DNA of 64,000 bases from Ga0077527 sp964533495 (GTDB lineage Bacteria; Pseudomonadota; Gammaproteobacteria; Burkholderiales; SG8-41). Position numbers and translations under genes: made by a program. Below, piece by piece: positions 58,648-64,000 of the stretch (its first letter is position 1; each line of letters begins with the position of its first letter). The stretch lies in the NCBI GenBank assembly GCA_964533495.1, contig CAZHJU010000004.1, forward strand, positions 1 through 64,000, given 5' to 3'. The notes beneath the pieces were generated by a model. That model did no database searches and had not been told where the DNA came from. It saw only the letters and a list, made by a program, of their open reading frames with translations.

Positions 58648-59526
58648 GGAGCGTCGCAGCACCCCCAGGTCATCGGCCCAACCGGACTTCACCTTGACCC
58701 AGATTTCAAGAAAAACCTTGCCGCCGAACAGGCGCTCCATGTCGGCCCGCGCCTGGCTCGCGATGTCCTTCAGCTTGGCACCGCCCTTGCCGATGACGAT
58801 GCCCTTGTGGCCGGGCTTGTCCACCAGGATGCCGGCATGGATGCGGCGCAGGCCGTCCACGGTTTCGAACTTCTCGATCTCGACCAGCGCCGAATACGGC
58901 AACTCCTCGCCCAGCAGCCTGAACAGTTTTTCCCGCAGCAGCTCGGCCGCCAGCGTGCGTTCGCTGGCCGTGGTGATCTCGTCCTCTCCATACATCGCGC
59001 ACTGCCCGGGCAGCAACGGCTTCAGCGCCGCAAGCAGGTCATCGGTTCCCGTGCCCGTTTTTGCCGACACGGGGACAATCGCCGCCGGCTGCGCCAGCGC
59101 ATGGATCTCCTGCATCAGCGGCAGCAGTTCGTTCTTGTTGCCCACGCCATCGATCTTGTTCAGCGCAACCACGAAAGGCGTTCCCGGCTGCAGCAGGCCG
59201 AACACCGCCCTGTCCTCCGCCGTCAAACGCGGCGCCTCGATCACCCAGACCACGGCATCGACATCCGACACGCTGCGCGACACGCTGCGGTTCATCAGCC
59301 GGTTCATCGTGCTGCCGTGGCGCGTCTGGAAACCGGGGGTATCGACGAAAACGTACTGCGCGTCGGGACGGGTGACGATGCCGATGATCCGCTGCCGCGT
59401 CGTCTGCGGGCGTCTGGAAGTGATGCTGATTTTCTGGCCCACCAGGCGGTTGAGCAGCGTGGACTTGCCGACATTCGGCCTGCCGATGATCGCGAGGTGC
59501 CCGGCGCGGTGCCCTGCATCCGTCAT
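58636..59526 (-). CDS. era: Ribosome-maturation GTPase Era
   Basis: Era binds the 3' end of 16S rRNA and assists 30S maturation. The 296 residues from the ATG at 59526 have G domain motifs GRPNVGKSTLLNRLVG and FVDTPGFQTRHG, with NKID. A KH domain lies near 225-275 (VIGKGGAKLKDIASQARADM). The start overlaps the rnc stop by four bases. The last four codons and stop lie in an AT-rich dispersed element. Confidence 0.97.
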   Translation of the reverse strand: MTDAGHRAGHLAIIGRPNVGKSTLLNRLVGQKISITSRRPQTTRQRIIGIVTRPDAQYVFVDTPGFQTRHGSTMNRLMNRSVSRSVSDVDAVVWVIEAPRLTAEDRAVFGLLQPGTPFVVALNKIDGVGNKNELLPLMQEIHALAQPAAIVPVSAKTGTGTDDLLAALKPLLPGQCAMYGEDEITTASERTLAAELLREKLFRLLGEELPYSALVEIEKFETVDGLRRIHAGILVDKPGHKGIVIGKGGAKLKDIASQARADMERLFGGKVFLEIWVKVKSGWADDLGVLRRSGIE

Positions 59527-60194
59527 CGATTCTCCACCAGGATCATGGCCTTGCCGGCCGCATCCTGTTCCGCCGCCCGCCGGCTTCCGCCGCGGCCCTC
59601 GGTCCGGATATCGAGACCGGTTATGGCGCACTGCACCTCGAAGGATTGGGCGTGCGCCTGGCCGCGCGTGCCGAGAAGCGTGTACACGGGCAAGGGCAGC
59701 CCCCTGCCCTGGGTGAATTCCTGCAGCCGCGTCTTCGCGTCCTTGCCGCTGACTCCGGGATCGACCGCGGCAAGGTTTCCGGCAAAAAGCCTGCCCACGA
59801 CCTGTTGCGCCGCCGGAAACCCGCCGTCGAGAACCACGGCGCCGATGAGCGCCTCGACCGCATCCGCCAGGATGGACGGCCGCGCCGCGCCGCCGCTCTT
59901 CAGTTCACCCTCGCCGAGCAGCAACTGCCCGCCCAGATCCAGGCCGCGGGCGATGCCCTGCAGGGCCTGTTGATTGACCAGATTGGCGCGAATGCGCGAC
60001 AGCTCGCCTTCGCTGAGCTGCGGAAAACGTTCATAGAGTTCCAGCGCGACAAGACAGTTGACGACGCTGTCGCCGAGATATTCCAGACGCTCGTTGTGGT
60101 CCGCACCGAAAGAACGGTGGGTCAGCGCGCGGCGCAGCAATGCCGGTTCGCGGAAGGCGTAACCGATCCTGCCGCTGATCAGGCCGGAATCCAC
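59523..60194 (-). CDS. rnc: Ribonuclease III
   Basis: RNase III cleaves double-stranded RNA in rRNA processing. The 223 residues begin with GTG (60192-60194). The endonuclease domain contains HNERLEYLGDSVV, the catalytic signature, with ERFPQLSEGELSRIRANLVN. A dsRNA-binding domain lies at about 155-223 (DAKTRLQEFTQGRGLPLPVY). The rnc-era overlap and lepB upstream are the standard cluster. No ATG gives a better N-terminus. Confidence 0.97.
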   Translation of the reverse strand: MDSGLISGRIGYAFREPALLRRALTHRSFGADHNERLEYLGDSVVNCLVALELYERFPQLSEGELSRIRANLVNQQALQGIARGLDLGGQLLLGEGELKSGGAARPSILADAVEALIGAVVLDGGFPAAQQVVGRLFAGNLAAVDPGVSGKDAKTRLQEFTQGRGLPLPVYTLLGTRGQAHAQSFEVQCAITGLDIRTEGRGGSRRAAEQDAAGKAMILVENR

Positions 60195-60224
60195 CGCAGA
60201 CCAGGAAACCGCGTCATCCGGCCG

Positions 60225-60581
60225 TCACTGCCGGGACGTCGGCTGGAACTCCATCAATGCGCTGAGATTGCTGAACAACGGCACGCGCACCGTGTATTCG
60301 GCGCTGAGCACGATGCCGTCGCCGTCCTTCTCGATCTGCACGTCATCGTAGGTGATGACCTTGATGTTATCGACGCCGGCGCGCGCGTTGAACGCGCTGT
60401 TGAATTCGCCGCGGGTCGCGTTTTTTATGGACGGATCGGCCGCCATCGTGCGGAACATCTTCTGGATGGTGTGGAATTCCATGTAGGCCGGACCGATCTT
60501 GAAGCCCAGCAGCAGGGCGCAAATCAGCAGTACCGCAAATACCAGAAAACCGGTGATCGTGATGCCGCGCTGCGAATTCAT
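60225..60581 (-). CDS. DUF4845 membrane protein
   Basis: A 118-residue bitopic protein of unknown function. It starts MNSQRGITITGFLVFAVLLI, so it has a short cytoplasmic tail reminiscent of pilin leaders (RGIT-type), then one transmembrane helix and a small periplasmic domain. This family is regularly placed between lepB and rnc in beta- and gammaproteobacteria, as here. Gaps are 18 bases to lepB and 30 to rnc. Confidence 0.9.
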   Translation of the reverse strand: MNSQRGITITGFLVFAVLLICALLLGFKIGPAYMEFHTIQKMFRTMAADPSIKNATRGEFNSAFNARAGVDNIKVITYDDVQIEKDGDGIVLSAEYTVRVPLFSNLSALMEFQPTSRQ

Positions 60582-60599
60582 TGATGCCTCCCGAGTATG

Positions 60600-61403
60600 T
60601 CAGTTGATCGACTGCCCGATGCGTTTCAGGTTGTCGAAATTCCACCAGATCAGAAATGCCCTGCCGACGATGTTGCGTTCCGGCACAAATCCCCAGTAAC
60701 GGCTGTCGCTGCTGCTGTCCCGGTTGTCCCCCATCAGGAAATAATGACCGGCGGGCACCTTGCAGCGGAAACCGGACTCATTGTACGCACAATTGTCGCG
60801 GTAGGGAAAGCGCTGCACCCCGCCCAGTTGCACGGGCGGAATCTCCGGCTGCAGCAGCACGGCATGGGCATGTTCGCCCAGCCGTTCCTCGAAGCGTTTT
60901 GCCGAGATGAACTGGAGCCCGTCCTCGACATAACTGTAGTCGCCGTCGGGCTTCAATGGCACCTCTCTGCCGTTGATGCTCAGGCGCTTGTCCGCATAAA
61001 CGATGTCGTCGCCGGGCACGGCGACCACCCGCTTGATGTAGTCCAGGGAAGGATTCTCCGGGTAACGGAACACCATCACTTCGCCGCGCTGCGGCTCGTT
61101 GACCTCGATCAGCCGCGTGTTCAGCACCGGCAGGCGTATGCCGTAGGTGAACTTGTTGACGAGGATGAAATCCCCGACCAGCAGCGTCGGCAGCATCGAC
61201 CTGGAGGGAATCTTGAAAGGCTCGACCAGGAAGGAACGCAGCACAAACACCACCAGGATGACCGGGAAAAAGCTGGCCGGATACTCGATCCACCACGGCT
61301 GCGGCACCCCCGCCGCCCGGCGCTTGCGGAAATACAGCGCTTCCGCCAGCCAGACGGCACCGGTGACCAGCAGCAGGACCAACATGATCAGCGCGAAATT
61401 CAT
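60600..61403 (-). CDS. lepB: Signal peptidase I
   Basis: LepB removes signal peptides of exported proteins at the periplasmic face. The 267 residues have two N-terminal hydrophobic helices (LIMLVLLLVTGAVWLAEAL and FFPVILVVFVLRSFLV). The nucleophile is Ser69 in IPSRSMLPTLL and the general base Lys124 in DYIKRVVAVPGD. The conserved box GDNRDSSSDSRYWG lies near the end. The start at 61403 gives MNFALIM. lepA is directly upstream with a 14-base gap. Confidence 0.97.
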   Translation of the reverse strand: MNFALIMLVLLLVTGAVWLAEALYFRKRRAAGVPQPWWIEYPASFFPVILVVFVLRSFLVEPFKIPSRSMLPTLLVGDFILVNKFTYGIRLPVLNTRLIEVNEPQRGEVMVFRYPENPSLDYIKRVVAVPGDDIVYADKRLSINGREVPLKPDGDYSYVEDGLQFISAKRFEERLGEHAHAVLLQPEIPPVQLGGVQRFPYRDNCAYNESGFRCKVPAGHYFLMGDNRDSSSDSRYWGFVPERNIVGRAFLIWWNFDNLKRIGQSIN

Positions 61404-61417
61404 GGCTGGAAAATCCC

Positions 61418-63208
<1,791 letters not shown>

Positions 63209-63245
63209 GGTTCCGGCCGCCGGACAAAACAACAGACAAAACAAC

Positions 63246-63277
63246 AAAAAGGGCACCCGGACTTACCCGGCGTGCCC
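63246..63277 (-). terminator. Intrinsic terminator between the glutaredoxin-like gene and lepA
   Basis: An interrupted stem GGGCACCCGG with CCGGCGTGCCC (one bulged base) around ACTTAC, followed on the minus strand by TTTTT. It would end the degQ-type/glutaredoxin-like transcript. Confidence 0.75.
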
Positions 63278-63303
63278 AAGTTCGGTTCACAAGGCCCCGT
63301 ATT

Positions 63304-63561
63304 TTAACGGAAATTCAGCAAGTATCCAGTAACCGCGGCAACATCCAGATGGTAATGGCAGAGCTCCCGGTCGCCATGCATCAGCACCGGCACCCTGTCC
63401 CCGAAACGCCGTTCCAGCGCCGCGTCGGCATCGACATCGACGACCGAAACCCGGAACGGGCTGCCGGCCTGCAGCCCGCGCAGGCCGGCCAGCATGTCGT
63501 CACAGAGATGACACCATGCGCGGCCGTAGAGGGTCAGCTCGACCGGCGGCGAATCACCCAT
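63304..63561 (-). CDS. Glutaredoxin-like protein (DUF836 family)
   Basis: A thioredoxin-fold protein of 85 residues. ELTLYGRAWCHLCDDMLAGL carries a CxxC (CHLC) and is the family N-terminus. VSVVDVDADAALERRFGDRV PVL-type strands follow, with the cis-Pro before VLMHG. Redox partner unknown. It overlaps the upstream protease gene by eight bases, an arrangement common beside lepA in betaproteobacteria. Confidence 0.9.
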   Translation of the reverse strand: MGDSPPVELTLYGRAWCHLCDDMLAGLRGLQAGSPFRVSVVDVDADAALERRFGDRVPVLMHGDRELCHYHLDVAAVTGYLLNFR

Positions 63562-64000
63562 TCCCGTCGATGCGGAACGGTATGTACAGCGAGTTGCCGC
63601 CGCGCCGCACCAACAGGGCCACGATGCGCCCCTTGTCGAAGCCGCCCATCAGTTGCTGGAACTGCTCGACCGATTTGACGTCCTGGTTGTTGACCGCGAG
63701 GATCACGTCGCCACGCCGGATGCCGGCCTGCGCCGCGGCTCCCTGCACGCTGTCGACCAGCACGCCGCCTTCGACCTTGAGTTCCTTGCGCTGCGCATCG
63801 GTCAGTTCGGCCAGCCCCATGCCGAAGCGGGTGGCGGCCTGGGGCTGCGGTTTGCCCCCCCGCGCCTGGCGCGTTGCCCGGTCGTCCGACAGTTCAGCCA
63901 CCACGACCTGGAGGTCGCGCGCGGCCTTGTTGCGCCAGACCTGGACAGCGATGCTGCTGCCCGGCTTGGTGCCGCCGACGATGCGCGGCAGGTCTTCCGA
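63554..64000 (-). CDS. DegP/DegQ-type periplasmic serine protease, C-terminal part
   Basis: This is the last 148 codons of a gene entering from the right edge. The visible sequence ends one PDZ region (EDLPRIVGGTKPGSSIAVQV) and covers a second PDZ domain (VDSVQGAAAQAGIRRGDVIL and GRIVALLVRRGGNSLYIPFR). Two PDZ domains and the RGGNSLYIPF ending match DegP/MucD periplasmic proteases. The catalytic triad lies outside the window. The position upstream of the glutaredoxin-like gene and lepA supports it. Confidence 0.88.
   Translation of the reverse strand, partial: SEDLPRIVGGTKPGSSIAVQVWRNKAARDLQVVVAELSDDRATRQARGGKPQPQAATRFGMGLAELTDAQRKELKVEGGVLVDSVQGAAAQAGIRRGDVILAVNNQDVKSVEQFQQLMGGFDKGRIVALLVRRGGNSLYIPFRIDGNG

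Overview
The window is about 65% GC and reads as a chromosomal segment of a betaproteobacterium (Burkholderiales/Nitrosomonadales/Rhodocyclales grade). The evidence is the rpsF-priB-rpsR-rplI-dnaB block with primosomal PriB, the hfq-hflX-hflK-hflC-(DUF2065)-hisZ-purA order, the ndk-rlmN-pilW-rodZ-ispG-hisS-yfgM-bamB-der run, the lepA-lepB-DUF4845-rnc-era-recO-pdxJ-acpS run, and Bug-type and TAXI-type binding proteins. The species cannot be named from sequence alone. Most genes are on the minus strand. No gene-free stretch exceeds 300 bases, and I see no rRNA, CRISPR array or intact insertion sequence.

Layout. 0-3.4 kb: end of a PhoH-family gene, then the ribosomal protein/primosome block read leftwards from a good sigma70 promoter at 3416-3443, with a terminator before dnaB. 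3.4-8.8 kb: a two-partner secretion locus, with a glycine-rich TpsA exoprotein first and its TpsB transporter second, separated by a terminator and preceded by a CRP-like palindrome. 9-12 kb: rlmB and rnr, then tRNA-Leu(CAG). 12.1-12.5 kb: a four-helix-bundle (S23-type) gene framed by 30-bp inverted repeats. 12.5-31.2 kb: housekeeping operons for purine and histidine synthesis, membrane proteolysis control, RNA chaperone, ribosome GTPase, outer-membrane assembly, isoprenoids and pilus assembly, ending with a TAXI-TRAP transporter. 31.4-37.5 kb: tilS and accA with gamma-glutamyltransferase, a dienelactone-hydrolase-like protein and an MFS transporter. 37.7-51.3 kb: an accessory metabolic region (two beta-hydroxyacid-dehydrogenase-type enzymes, FHA-cyclase, NYN/OST-HTH protein, CDF transporter, hot-dog thioesterase, flavin monooxygenase, PEP-mutase-family enzyme, SGNH hydrolase, tRNA-Arg, Bug protein, MFS, ADP-forming acyl-CoA synthetase, UspA). 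51.4-64 kb: DUF1178, three tRNAs, pgsA, uvrC, a type-5-like uracil-DNA glycosylase, nagZ, and the acpS/pdxJ/recO/era/rnc/lepB/lepA run, ending in a glutaredoxin-like gene and the C-terminus of a DegP/DegQ protease.

Two structures are not explained by ordinary annotation. The first is a dispersed family of AT-rich elements of about 35 bp (eight copies, consensus near ATAAGTANTTGATTTTA followed by ATTATTTTTAA). They sit at gene junctions, often supplying stop or start codons, and one lies in frame inside an acyl-CoA synthetase gene. The second is the four-helix-bundle cassette at 12090-12511, whose right repeat carries the ribosome binding site and start codon of the gene it encloses. Other points of interest are the CRP-like site and glycine-rich modules of the TpsA gene, intrinsic terminators between partner genes in two systems, a class III cyclase with a missing catalytic arginine fused to an FHA domain, and a possible element remnant abutting tRNA-Arg.
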